A program made the translations under genes and the position numbers. Positions 33,856 to 43,249 of a stretch of DNA of 64,000 nucleotides are shown piece by piece (the stretch's first letter is position 1; each line of letters begins with the position of its first letter). The DNA is from Monodelphis domestica (lineage: Eukaryota > Chordata > Mammalia > Didelphimorphia > Didelphidae), in the NCBI RefSeq assembly GCF_027887165.1, contig NC_077235.1, positions 54,006,882 to 54,070,881 of the forward strand, given 5' to 3'. The notes beneath the pieces were generated by a model. It worked only from the letters and a program-made list of their open reading frames with translations, had not been told where the DNA came from and searched no databases.

Positions 33856-33965
33856 CTGTCCTCTGCTACTTACTATTGGTGTGGCCACGGGCGAGTCCTT
33901 TCTCATCTTTGATCCTCGGTTTCCTTGTCTGTAAAATTAGGGGCTGTGGGTGGATTCCATGCTAT
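33856..33965 (+). repeat. MIR core at the right edge of the array
   Basis: 'ctctgctacttactattggt', 'ccacgggcgagtcctttctc' and 'ttccttgtctgtaaaattag' are the MIR core without its 3' end, abutting the last array monomer. The array therefore begins and ends next to MIR sequence. Confidence 0.65.
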
Positions 33966-34254
33966 CTGTCTCTTCCACATCTTTTTTCCCCTTTTGCTAG
34001 TATTAAAATATGCAACAGATGTCAAGAAATATCAGAGGGGCTTATAGGTGGCTTTTAACTTGCCTGTTTCTTCCCTCATCTCAGGGTAAGCAGCTGTTGG
34101 TTTTTCCTTTGCTTTGCCCCATGTCAGGTTCCTGGTGGTGCCAGGCACTCTCATTTATATGACAGGGAAGCTGTGTCGAATACTCCTGTCCCTGTCCATC
34201 AGCGCCACCCTCCCCACCGTGCCGTCGTTCGCTATGATAAATCATGTTAAACAA
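33966..34254. other. Gene-free stretch
   Basis: No repeat or gene recognised between the array and the 3' end of the NUFIP2-like gene. Confidence 0.4.
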
Positions 34255-35829
34255 CGATTTCATGCTTTAAACAATTTAATAGAAATAGTCAAGTAATCCT
34301 TGTAAACATTCACACAAAAACTTGAGCAGGCTTTCATCGTTTGCTGGACAGGAACGTGGCGAATGAGTCTCCACAGCATCCCTCAGGGTCCTTCACGGGT
34401 GCCACCGGTGCCCTCTCGAGGTTGGCCGCCACCTCCAGCACTTCACTACCGTCTGCTTTGGGTCCCTCTGGATGCTGTAAATCTCGGGAGGCAAACTGAT
34501 CAAATGGGACTGTGCCAGAATACCACTGTACTGGCAGGGGGAGGCTGGTGTACCCTTCTATGTTGGTAGTGAAAAGAGAATGGTTAGTAACATTGTCAAG
34601 AAGTACCCAGATTTTAGGGAGTTGAAAATGGGACCTTCCAGGAGGAGCCATTGGTCACTGCTCGCCTAGAGACGAACGGGGGAAAGCTTCTGTTCTCCCA
34701 AGCCCCCCACCCCACCCCTGCCCAAGTTTGGGGGGTTTTCTTAACGATTTCAGACAACAGAATTCAAGAGGAAAGAGTTGGAAGGGACATCGCATCGCTC
34801 TTCAGACTGGTAAAGAAAGAATGGAAAAGGCTCTGGACATTTCTCTTTCTTGGGACCAAGTAAGGCCGGAGTTACCTACAAGTAGGCTTGGGTTTTGGCT
34901 CTCACTTAATCAAGAAGAGAAAAGGCATTTTGTCTTTGTTTTTAACCTAACAAACATTGAAAACAAGTATTTATGCTGATCTTCTCTTCAAACACCCCTC
35001 AAAGGGTAAAATCCATAATAAAAACTCATATACGTGTCCAAAAAGCTCTGGCCACTTCTGCTACGTACCACTCCCGAACCAGACGTTTACTTCTCCTTTC
35101 TCATTCCATCTATCCCCCCACCCCACGCCTTCCCCCAACCCCATTTCCTTCCCACCCTTCCCACCCAGCCAGACTGCTGTGCTTTGGGCACTATCAGCCA
35201 GGACAATAGAAAAGGCAACCCCTGTTCCAGTTGGGACAGGGGGAGAAAAAATAGAGAAGAAAGGAAAGGAAAAAAAGAAAAGAGAAAAAACAAAGAAAGA
35301 AAAAAAAACCCGTCGGAATTGAGGGGGGAGTTGGAAAAGAAAAATGCCCAAGCACTCTGGGCTCCAGGAATAAAGTCCAAAAACAAGAGTTCGAGACCCG
35401 TCCCGTAGAGTGTCTCAGAGGTCAGGGGTCAGTCCAAATTGGTCATAGCAGTACCATCAGAGCTGTCGCTAAGGCCTCAAGTTCATCTTGGCCAATCATT
35501 GGCAAAATCAAAAGGTGATGTGCAAGTTGAAAAAAAAAAAGTCAAAAGGCCCGTGCCTGTGGGCAAAAGCAAGGCAAGACAAAGGGAAAACAAGGAAAAG
35601 AAAAGCAGGCACACTCCCCCCTCTTAAAAGCAAAAGCAAAAAGCTCTCTGCACTGGAGGCAAAACTCCGAGTGACATTCTTGAAATGAATTTGTTGATTA
35701 AAGTCCAATTAGTTTTTCAGGTTCTTTTTCTTGGAACAACAAAAAAGTTGTCTTGTGCGTCCTCCAAATTCGTTGAGTGCTGTGAACAGTCTGAACCAGA
35801 ATCGTGGGGGGGGCTCTCCAGTGCTCTCT
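34255..35829 (-). other. Probable 3' UTR of the NUFIP2-like gene
   Basis: About 1.57 kb downstream of the stop codon on the minus strand. No interspersed repeat is evident. An ATTAAA signal (minus strand, 34280-34275) is followed by a GT-rich 'gttgttt' near 34257-34251, a plausible cleavage region. The tract at 35240-35310 is T-rich on this strand. The end point is inferred and there is no transcript evidence. Confidence 0.5.
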
Positions 35830-37677
35830 TTATAAGTCCAAAGACTCGTCATAAATGACCACTTTTTTGGGGTCTTTCTTCTGCAGATCCCAGATGGATT
35901 TCATTTCGGCAATGTGGTATTCCACAGCGGCCCTGAAATCGAACGGCTCCCATTTATGCCTCTCCTCTGCTTCCTTCAAGTTGGGGTCGAGGCTCAAGGT
36001 AAAGGGCTCGGAAGAATCTAGCTCGTCAGTGTGGAGAAGCATGAGCGACCCGGTGCTCTTCAGGTCTGCCTCCTTCGGGTCATCTTGGGCACCGGGCACG
36101 GGGGGAATGAGGGCTTCCGTGCTCGCACTCTTCAGAACGGCTGGCTTGATGATGCTCCCCAGGCCTTGTGGGGTGAGCCATTTGCCAACATCACAACCTT
36201 GGGGGGGCTCAGCCCCAGTGGGCTTTGCTGCGGTCTCCTGGGAAGCCAGAGGGCTGGGGGTGGGACACTTGTCTGGCAGCGGAGGCTGTTTGACGTGCGC
36301 CTCTGGTGCGGCCTCTTGGGCAGTGTCGGGGTCAGGGTCGATCTCGCTGATGAATGATAAACCCCATTTGTTTTTGACGATCTCCCTGAGCTTCTGGGCT
36401 TCTAGCTGGGAGGGCCGAGGGTTTGGCATCAGGTCCTCGGGTGTAGTTGTCAGCATGGGGGGGCGGTTAATGAAGCTCTGTTCCATGGCCTGGCAGCTCA
36501 CACTCACTTTGGGGATCGCTGACTTAAGGTTAGGCATGGGCCACTTCATTAGACAAGTCTCCAAAGGCAGGGGCTGGTTACTGAATGGAAGGATGTTCTG
36601 TTCAGGCCTGTTCTCAGAGCTCAGCAGATTAACTGGTCTCAGGGGAGCCCCAGGCACTTGGGTCAGCCTTTGGCTAGGTGGTAGGATGGGAGAGCCCACC
36701 AAGGTGGATGTTGGAGACAGAAACGGCAATGGTTCTGAAGTCAAGCCCGAGGAAATGAAGGTTTTGGGGACCTTGTGCAGGTTTTGTTTAACCTTGCTGG
36801 CATAAGTGACTTCAGGGACAGTGTAGTTGCTCCCTGGAAAAAGAGTTGGCTGTTTGAAAAGGCCCCAGGTCTCCTCTTTGGGGACAGCGGGGGGTGTGGG
36901 CTTGTTTCTGGACCATGTGTCCAGCTTTGGGCTGCTCAGGCCCACTTTGGCAGGCAAGGCCTTTTGGGCGTTACCGTGCCCAAATCTGCTGTGGCCTGGG
37001 CTTGCCCCCCAGCTCCGAGGGTTCCAAATTGGAGGCCTCGGGCTGCCTACTCTGATGCCCCTGTGGTTGCTGCCAGTGAGCTTAAGGTTGTCGAACCTCT
37101 GCTGTAACATGGGGAACCTGGGCACTCGGGACATCATGCTGGCCTTTGCTAGGTGGAAGTTCTCCCCGACCCGGGGGAGACTGCATCTGGGCTTCTGCTG
37201 CTTGTGCCCTGGGTAGCTGCTGTCAGAGGCACTGCCGTGCTTCTCTGGCTCTCTGTCCTCCTGGCCATGAGCGGCAGAGCCAGAAGGCTTGGCTTTGACT
37301 CCATTTAGAATGTCTCCTGGTGTCTTAGGCTTATTTAGGGCCTGTGCTTTGGGGGGCTTATCTGCCGCTACCGCTCGGGCCGCCTTTTTCTCTTCAGGCT
37401 CACTGACGTTCAAGGCTTTTCTTCCTACCTCTTCAGGGGTGCCACCATCTATGCTGGGGTTCCCCTTTACGTCGGCCTCAGCTCTCTGATGCTTGCCGTT
37501 AAACTCTAGGGCCTTGGGGTCCTGGCTCGTGCCCTGCTTCTCCTGCTCCACCTTCCTGGCGTTCTGCATCGCCTTTTCGGACTCTTTCTGGGCCTGGGCC
37601 TGGGGGTTGCCCTTGACTCTCTTATTCTGTCTCTGGACTGGCACCCGGGGCTGAAGTGGGATCTGCCTGCCCTCCAT
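35830..37677 (-). CDS. NUFIP2-like protein (FMR1-interacting protein 2 homologue), single open exon, probable retrogene
   Basis: A 615-residue uninterrupted frame. ATG 37677 is chosen because it is the first ATG in frame and has a strong context (gacaATGG). Homology to NUFIP2, recalled from the human protein, is collinear: EFNGKHQRAEADVKGN near 50-75; GSASDSSY near 148; ETWGLFKQPTLFPGSN then VTYASKVKQNLHK at 269-302; LTQVPGAPLR near 338; LREIVKNKWGLSFISE at 430-445; LGSIIKPAVLKS near 506-517; and the C-terminal block FDFRAAVEYHIAEMKSIWDLQKKDPKK at 579-605. NUFIP2 is an RNA-associated protein that binds FMRP and is linked to stress granules. The His/Gln-rich N-terminus of NUFIP2 is missing and identity outside the blocks is low. 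Basic N-terminal half, Pro/Ser-rich middle, no membrane segment or signal peptide. No intron interrupts the coding region. Long conserved blocks with no break suggest selection on the protein. Confidence 0.88.
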   Translation of the reverse strand: MEGRQIPLQPRVPVQRQNKRVKGNPQAQAQKESEKAMQNARKVEQEKQGTSQDPKALEFNGKHQRAEADVKGNPSIDGGTPEEVGRKALNVSEPEEKKAARAVAADKPPKAQALNKPKTPGDILNGVKAKPSGSAAHGQEDREPEKHGSASDSSYPGHKQQKPRCSLPRVGENFHLAKASMMSRVPRFPMLQQRFDNLKLTGSNHRGIRVGSPRPPIWNPRSWGASPGHSRFGHGNAQKALPAKVGLSSPKLDTWSRNKPTPPAVPKEETWGLFKQPTLFPGSNYTVPEVTYASKVKQNLHKVPKTFISSGLTSEPLPFLSPTSTLVGSPILPPSQRLTQVPGAPLRPVNLLSSENRPEQNILPFSNQPLPLETCLMKWPMPNLKSAIPKVSVSCQAMEQSFINRPPMLTTTPEDLMPNPRPSQLEAQKLREIVKNKWGLSFISEIDPDPDTAQEAAPEAHVKQPPLPDKCPTPSPLASQETAAKPTGAEPPQGCDVGKWLTPQGLGSIIKPAVLKSASTEALIPPVPGAQDDPKEADLKSTGSLMLLHTDELDSSEPFTLSLDPNLKEAEERHKWEPFDFRAAVEYHIAEMKSIWDLQKKDPKKVVIYDESLDL

Positions 37678-37975
37678 TGTCAGGAGCTGCCACTTCCTGC
37701 TTGGGAAGACTCCACCCAACCCTCTGCAGCTCTCACTCTGGAATCTAATTCAAACAAGGAGAAGGCAAAGCAAAACTCAGAAAAGGGATCTGGGGGGGGG
37801 GCTTCAGAGCCCTCCCAGCACCCAGGCCTCCCCCGCCCCAACTTCCCAGCTCAGCCTCACTTAGTAGGCCCAGAATGGTACTCACCTCAGCAGCACCCTG
37901 CAAACTTGCTGTCTCTCTCCCGCCTCCTGAGCAGGCTCTCCTGCAGGGCTCACTGCTTCCCAGAAGGTGGCATCA
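37678..37975 (-). other. 5' UTR of the NUFIP2-like gene with a ~141-bp intron
   Basis: On the minus strand a consensus donor 'gctgctgag|gtgagtacc' (exon end 37886) is followed by a pyrimidine-rich tract ('ctttgccttctccttgtttg') and an acceptor 'aattag|attcc' (intron end 37745; alternative 'ttccag' ending at 37738). The second exon then carries the start codon at 37677. The transcription start near 37960-37990 is a guess from promoter spacing. Confidence 0.6.
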
Positions 37976-38009
37976 AAACTCAACATTCACAGGAGTCCTC
38001 TGGAGGGAT

Positions 38010-38100
38010 TGCACCAATGAGACACTTCCAATCCGCCTAGTCCAGCAAATGAGCTGCCTCTGCAGCATGGGGGCGGGGCAAGAAACCTGAGAGCCAATGG
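38010..38100 (-). promoter_or_regulatory. TATA-less promoter of the NUFIP2-like gene (three CCAAT boxes, one GC box)
   Basis: CCAAT boxes on the plus strand at 38014-38018, 38028-38032 and 38094-38098 (NF-Y works in either orientation), and a GC box GGGGGCGGGGC at 38069-38079, all within 90 bp directly upstream of the 5' UTR donor. No TATA box seen. Such promoters are typical of broadly expressed or germline genes. Confidence 0.6.
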
Positions 38101-38229
38101 CAGCAAGGGTCAGAGGTGGCAAAGCTGACTCTTCAAAGCATGACTAAATGATATTATAATTAGCTGAATTAGCTACAATCTTAGACTCCCAGACTCAAGA
38201 GTAGCAGTTCAGGAGGCTCCACAGCCATT
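38101..38229. other. Short stretch with no recognised feature
   Basis: AT-rich spacer between the promoter and a LINE relic. Confidence 0.4.
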
Positions 38230-38600
38230 TGAAGGGAGGTCTACAATAGAGTGCCACAGGGATCAGTTGGAGCCCTGCCTGGTAACCATTTTTGATTGCT
38301 GTCTGGGCAAGAGGCCTCAAAGGACGCACTTCTCAGATGTGCGCCTGACTCAGAACCGAAATGCAAGCCACCCAGGTGGGCTCCAGAAAGGCCCCCAAAT
38401 GCCAGCCTAAAGTCTAATGAGATCAATTTAGGTAGGAACAAATGCAAAGTCTTCTGCTTGCCCCCCAAAACATCCACCGTATACGGACAACATGGGAGAG
38501 GCACTTTGTTTAAAAAGGATCTGAAGGTTTTAGAAGGCCACAAGCTCAAGATGACCCAGCAATGAGAGGGCACAGTTAAAAAAAGAAACAAATGAAGAGG
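38230..38600 (+). repeat. CR1/L3-like LINE fragment, plus strand
   Basis: 'aacaaatgcaaagtcttctg', 'ggatctgaaggttttagaag' and 'gccacaagctcaagatgacc' match a CR1/L3-type LINE 3' region as I remember it. A related fragment lies in reverse at 43.5-44.3 kb. Confidence 0.5.
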
Positions 38601-38661
38601 GTCAGACCTCATAACCCCTAAGGCCTCTCCCTGCTCTGCTTCCCTGAGCCCTTCATACTTT

Positions 38662-39022
38662 TTTTAACCCCTCACCTTCCGTCTTAGAATCAATACTGTG
38701 TATTGGCTCCAAGGCAGAAGAGTGGTAAGGGCTAGGCATTGGGGGTCAAGTGACTTGCCCAGGGTCACACAGCTGGGAAATGTCTGAGGCCACATTTGAA
38801 CCCAGGACCTCCCAACTCTAGGCCTGACTCTCAATTCACTGAGCCACCCAGCTACCCCCTACTTTTTTTTAAAATAACCCTTACCTTATGTATTGGTTTC
38901 AAGGCAGAAGAGTGGTAAGGGCTAGGCCATGAGTGTTAAGTGACTTGCCCAGGGTCACACAGTCGGGAAGTGTCTGAGACCAGATTTGAACCCAGGACCT
39001 CCCGTCTCTAGGCCTGTGATCT
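38662..39022 (-). repeat. Two adjacent marsupial CORE-SINEs, minus strand
   Basis: First copy 38662-38858 ('aacccctcaccttccgtctt' to 'gagccacccagctacccc'). The second, shortened copy, 38868-39022, starts at 'taacccttaccttatgtatt'. Both have the same orientation, one placed at the T-rich tail of the other. Confidence 0.9.
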
Positions 39023-39027
39023 AGCAG

Positions 39028-39268
39028 AAGCAGCCAGGTAGCACCCTGGATATAACATTGGGCCCAGAGTCAGAAAGAACTGAGTCCCAGTATAGTTTCA
39101 ACTACTCCATAGCTATGTGACCCTGGATAAGTCTTTTCAGTACTGTTGCCTCAGTTTTCTCATCTGTAAAGTGGGGACAGCAATAGCTCCTGCTTCTCAG
39201 GGTTGTTGTGAAGATCAAACAGATATTTCTAAAATATCTAACACACAGCAGGGGTCAAGTAAGTGTTG
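39028..39268 (+). repeat. Near full-length MIR (THER1), plus strand
   Basis: Head 'agcagccaggtagcaccctg', core 'agctatgtgaccctggataa', 'ctcagttttctcatctgtaa', and the 3' end 'gttgttgtgaagatcaaaca' with 'caagtaagtg'. A good internal comparison for the seed of the array. Confidence 0.85.
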
Positions 39269-39420
39269 TTCACTCCCTTACCTGATTCTGTCTTTCGCTA
39301 CAAAGAGTCTCTGTACAGGATTACTAAACTCATGAGTGTCTGTTCAAGTTTTCCAACAAATGACCAATTCAAAAGCAAATATGACAGTCCTGAGTTGCTT
39401 TTCAACAAATAAACACCTCC

Positions 39421-39642
39421 AGGGTAGCTGGGTGGCTCACTGGATTGAGTCAGGCCTAAAAATCAGGTCCTGGGTTCAAATCCAGAGACGGGAGGTCCTG
39501 GGTTCAAATCTGGCCTCAGACACTTCCCAGCCATGTGACCCTGTGCAAGTCACTTGACCCCCATTGCCTAGCCCTTCCCACTCTTCTGCCTTGGAGCCAA
39601 TACACAGATTGATTTTAAGATGGAAGAAGAGGGTTTAAAAAG
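39421..39642 (+). repeat. Marsupial CORE-SINE with a short internal duplication
   Basis: 'gggtagctgggtggctcact' through 'cttctgccttggagccaata'. The phrase 'ggtcctgggttcaaatc' occurs twice (near 39466 and 39492), a local tandem duplication of about 26-28 bp. Confidence 0.9.
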
Positions 39643-40212
39643 AAGGACACCTTCAGAATTTCAAGAGATGTTCATTTTGTTTAAAATCCTAAATGTCTAG
39701 GCAGCTAGAATGCAATGAAATCTTGTGTCTTCATTAATTCACCTCTAATCTAGGTTGAACAAGGAACCCAACTTTCAAATAATTAACATGGAAAATATTC
39801 CAGTCTTTCAGGCAGGCAAGGAATGTCTCCTTCATTTTTATGGTCAGATTATTAACCAGTCTAAAGTATTCATTTGAGCTGGGCCTTACAGGCAGGACAG
39901 GATTTGCAGAGTTGGAAAGGCATCTAAGGGGAGGGGAATAATCTGGATAAAGGCATGGAGATGGGAATAATAATAATAACTCATTAACATTTTTTGGTTA
40001 TTCAGAACTTGACAAACACAAGCAGATATGACCATCTATGTGTACAAAGAACAGAAAAATAGAATTTACATGAAAGTGAATCTATATTACTTTTAATTTG
40101 TTTTAAAATTGTCTCTAGCTTGCTCAGTCTCCCGTTCTAGAAACTTTTTTTTTCTTTTTTTATGCTTCACTTTCTTTTTGGAGTATCATATCATTACTCC
40201 TCCTGATGACCA
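39643..40212. other. Gene-free stretch with an L2-like fragment
   Basis: 39870-39965 ('catttgagctgggccttaca', 'aataatctggataaaggcat') resembles L2. The rest is AT-rich and unrecognised. Confidence 0.4.
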
Positions 40213-40398
40213 GGGGCAGCTGGGTGGCTCAGTGGATTGAGAGCAGGCCTGGAGCTGGGAGGTCCCGGGTTCAAATTTGACCTCAGACACTGTGTGTGAT
40301 CTCAGATCCTCCCAACCCCCATTTCTACCCCTTATTGCTCTTCTGCCTAGAAATTGATACTTAATATCAATGATAAAACACAAGGAAAGGATTAAAAA
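40213..40398 (+). repeat. Marsupial CORE-SINE, plus strand (tail diverged)
   Basis: 'gggcagctgggtggctcagt', 'gaggtcccgggttcaaattt', ending 'aaggattaaaaaaaaacc'. Shortened in the middle. Confidence 0.88.
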
Positions 40399-40554
40399 AA
40401 AACCACCCTCTGGTAACCCCAAGCATAGTCAAGCAAAATAAAACCATCTGTTGTCCTTCTTCAAAAATATATGCCTCATTTTGAACTTCTAGGCCAAATG
40501 TCAAATTTGTGAAAATTTCAGTATAACCAGAATCAGATTGAAATGTAATAAGAA

Positions 40555-41157
40555 GGGAGCAGCTGGGTGGCTCAGTGGATTGAGAGCCAGGCCCAGGGGT
40601 GGGAGATCCTAGGTTCAAATATGACCTCAGACACTTCCCAGCTGTGTGACCCTGGGCAAGTCACTTGACCCCCATGGCCTAGCCCTTACTGCTCTTCTGC
40701 CTTGGAGCCAATACATAAGGTAAGGGTTATTAACAAAAATAGAGGGTAGCTGGGTGGCTCAGTGGATTGAGGGCCAGGCCTAGAGATGGGAGATCCTGGG
40801 TTCCAATCTGGCCTCAGATACTTACCAGCTGTGTGACCCTGGGCAAGTCACTTGATCCCCATTGCCTAGCCCTTACCACTCTTCTGCCTTGGAGCCAATA
40901 TACAGTACTGATTCCAAGATGGAAGGTAAGAATATTTTTTAAAAAGGAAAGAGGGGCAGCTGGGTCGCTCAGTGGATGGAGGCCCAGGCCTAGAGATGGG
41001 AGGTCCTAGGTTCCAATCTGGCCTCAGATACTTCCCAGCTGTGTGACCCTGGGCAAGTCACTTCACCCCCACTGTTCAGCCCTTACTGCTCTTCTGCCTT
41101 GCAACCAACACGTAGTATTGATTTTAAGATGGAAGGTGAGGCCTTAAAATAAATAAA
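40555..41157 (+). repeat. Three head-to-tail marsupial CORE-SINEs, plus strand
   Basis: Copies at about 40555-40740, 40744-40942 and 40953-41157. Each starts 'gcagctgggtggctcagtgg' or a near variant and ends in an A-rich tail, into which the next copy is set. All share one orientation. Confidence 0.93.
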
Positions 41158-41159
41158 TA

Positions 41160-41340
41160 AATAATTGTGTGTGTGTGTTTTTTTTTTACAAATTATTTTA
41201 TTCTTAACACACACCAAATGAAATAGATATTCCCATATACATAGCAGGACAAAAAAAGAATTGTACATGAGATTACAGATATCCATTCTGTACATTCTAC
41301 TTTTCTTTCAAATTATATAACCTGTTCAACTTACAACTTT
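41160..41340 (-). repeat. LINE 3'-end-like fragment
   Basis: 'tattcccatatacatagcag', 'aattgtacatgagattacag' and 'tcaaattatataacctgttc' match a recurring marsupial LINE 3' end whose family I cannot fix. A related stretch occurs near 43.5 kb. Confidence 0.4.
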
Positions 41341-41342
41341 CT

Positions 41343-41532
41343 TTTTTTTAAACCCTCACCTTCCATCTTTTATTTTGGTTCCAAGGCAGAAGAGTGGTAA
41401 GGGGTTAAGCAATGGCGGTTAAGTGACTTGCCCAGGGTCACATGGCTGGGATGTGTCTGAGGTCAGATTTGAACCCAGGACCTCCCATCTCTAGGCCCGA
41501 TTCTCCATTCCCTGAGCTACCCAGCTGCCCCC
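41343..41532 (-). repeat. Marsupial CORE-SINE, minus strand
   Basis: 'tttttttaaaccctcacctt' to 'gagctacccagctgcccc'. Full SINE body with a small loss after the tail. Confidence 0.92.
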
Positions 41533-41689
41533 TCAATCTGTAACTTTCAAAGCTATCCTGCTTTCCTGTTGATGGGTTGCTTTTATTCTTTTGAGAACTG
41601 CCTGCTCATGTCTTTTGACCATTAGCTATGGGGGAATCGGTCAGACATCATTTTCTGTCACTCATCCTACTGCTGTGCTAGCTAGTAAA

Positions 41690-41937
41690 TGTTTCCCTGA
41701 ATCTCTAGGATTAACAACTCATGCTTTTGCAGGCCCTTAAGGTTTTTGGAACATTTCTCACAATCTCATGAAGTAGATAGTAAAGGTATTAGAATCCCCA
41801 TTTCACATGTGACAAAACTGAGGCTCTGGGAGGCAATCTAACTTGCTCTGCTCACACGGCTGCTTTGTGTCCTGGGTATGTTGCGAGTCCACACTCCAGA
41901 TTCCAAGTCCAACACTCTGTTACACCACATTTTGAAT
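41690..41937 (-). repeat. MIR SINE, minus strand
   Basis: 'tctcacaatctcatgaagta', 'cccatttcacatgtgacaaa', 'actgaggctctgggaggcaa' and 'caacactctgttacaccaca'. Confidence 0.75.
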
Positions 41938-42099
41938 GAAAATTCAAATGTAATATTTAAAGTTAGGTTATACAAATATAAGAATTAAAAAAGAGTTGTT
42001 GTTTCTGTTCATAAAAATAATTAATTTCTTGAGTCAAAAAAACCTGTTAGTGGCTCTTAATAATTTAATATAATATAAATACAGTAAAAAAGAGAACTG

Positions 42100-42530
42100 T
42101 GAGAGGGGAGTAGAAATTATTTCCTAGTTAAATACGCTATAATTGCAGATCCAAAGAAATTCAGCTGAACTCTGACAAAAGCTCCCTCAGGTCCCAATCT
42201 CCACATTGAGGTGTGATTACCTCCAGCACAGAATCATGCAGAATCCTCCTCACCCAAGAGAGTCTCCTCTTCGAAGAGCCAAGGGACGAATGAATGGCTC
42301 TTCTCCTTGGTCTCACCTTTTATAGTCCTTTTTCCATGTCACTTCCTGTCTCCCACTTCACGGGAACCAATCACAGCTTCCAAATTGTTGTGGGATCCAC
42401 CTCCTGTCCTCTGAGGGTGTGAACTCTTATCAAAAGAATTCACAAGTTCCTGAGGGATGCATTTAAAAGGGCGGGACACTCCAAAGTACTTGATTAAGTT
42501 AAGATAATGAAATTCCCTTTCACACAGGGA
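42100..42530 (-). mobile_element. LTR-like promoter segment (probable solo LTR fossil), minus strand
   Basis: The minus strand shows, in order, 'cgcccttttaaatgcatccc', a CCAAT-type 'gtgattggttcccg', an ETS-like 'acaggaagtgac', a clean TATA box 'actataaaagg', and 'ctcttcgaagaggagactct' followed by 'gggtgagg'. This U3-R layout suggests an LTR. The ends are approximate and no duplication was found; a unique host promoter is the alternative. Confidence 0.4.
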
Positions 42531-42549
42531 ATGGCTTTAGTCATAGAAT

Positions 42550-42660
42550 GTCAATTATCAGTCAATCAATCAACATTTATTAAGCATCTACTGAATGAGC
42601 CACTGTGCCAGAACAGATTGAAGAGATCACTCTGCCACTTAATATTAGACATGTTACTTC
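42550..42660 (+). repeat. L2/MIR-type relic
   Basis: 'caatcaacatttattaagca' and 'actgaatgagccactgtgcc' resemble the common L2/MIR 'catttattaagcacctactg' segment. Confidence 0.5.
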
Positions 42661-42674
42661 ATCTTTCTTCTTTT

Positions 42675-42895
42675 AAGGCATTAAATTTTTTTATTTCCCC
42701 CTAATTACATGTAAAAACAGTTTCCAACATTTTTCAAAGAAGATGTAGTCTTGGATACTCTTCCTCCCTCCTTGCTCTGGAACTCTTTAGCCGATAAACA
42801 ATCTCGTATAGATTTTACATGTACAAACATGCAAAACATTTTTCCATATTAATACTTTTGTGGAAGGAAATTAAAATAAAAAAATTAAGACAGTG
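42675..42895 (-). repeat. LINE-1 3'-end-like fragment, minus strand
   Basis: 'cccctaattacatgtaaaaa', 'actcttcctccctccttgct' and 'acatgcaaaacatttttcca' resemble a second marsupial L1 3' UTR type. Confidence 0.5.
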
Positions 42896-43017
42896 ACAAA
42901 AGTTTGCTTTGGTGTAGATTCAGACTCAGTTCTTTTTCTCTGAAAGTAGATTATGATTTTTTATCATGAGTCCTTTGGGATAGTTTTAGATTGCTGAGAA
43001 TAGCAATTGGAGGTTAG

Positions 43018-43205
43018 CAATGCATGACCATGAGAGCTGGACTCGAAGGAAGGCCGAGTGCCACAGAATGGACACTTTCCAATCGTGGTGCTGGAGGAGG
43101 CTTTTGAGAGCCCACTGGGCGACAAGGTGACGTCACCAGTCAATACTTAAATGAATTCAGACCGGAAGAACAGACACTGAAGCCAAAACTTTTCTGCCAT
43201 CTTGG
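43018..43205 (+). repeat. RTE (BovB-type) LINE fragment, plus strand
   Basis: 'atgagagctggactcgaagg', 'tcgtggtgctggaggaggct', 'agtcaatacttaaatgaatt' and 'agacactgaagccaaaactt' correspond to the same RTE ORF2 3' region as at 4365-4830, in opposite orientation. It carries about 20 bp missing from the other copy. Confidence 0.72.
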
Positions 43206-43249
43206 CTCTGCTCACATTTTTTTGCCTTTTCATCTTTCCAAGATCCTCC

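Noticed and set aside
35855-36805. A long plus-strand open frame opposite the NUFIP2-like gene
   Set aside because: It is the antisense shadow of a GC-rich coding region, has no recognisable domain, and the minus frame has clear homology.
37678-37719. An upstream extension of the NUFIP2-like protein by 14 residues
   Set aside because: It would begin with TTG, not ATG. The in-frame ATG at 37677 has a strong context and leaves the upstream part as 5' UTR.
4590-43192. A ~150-bp inverted pair, 38 kb apart, with the CRE-like palindrome TGACGTCA (4590-4744 and 43026-43192)
   Set aside because: Both match the 3' part of an RTE (BovB-type) LINE ORF2, so they are two copies of one dispersed repeat and the palindrome is incidental.
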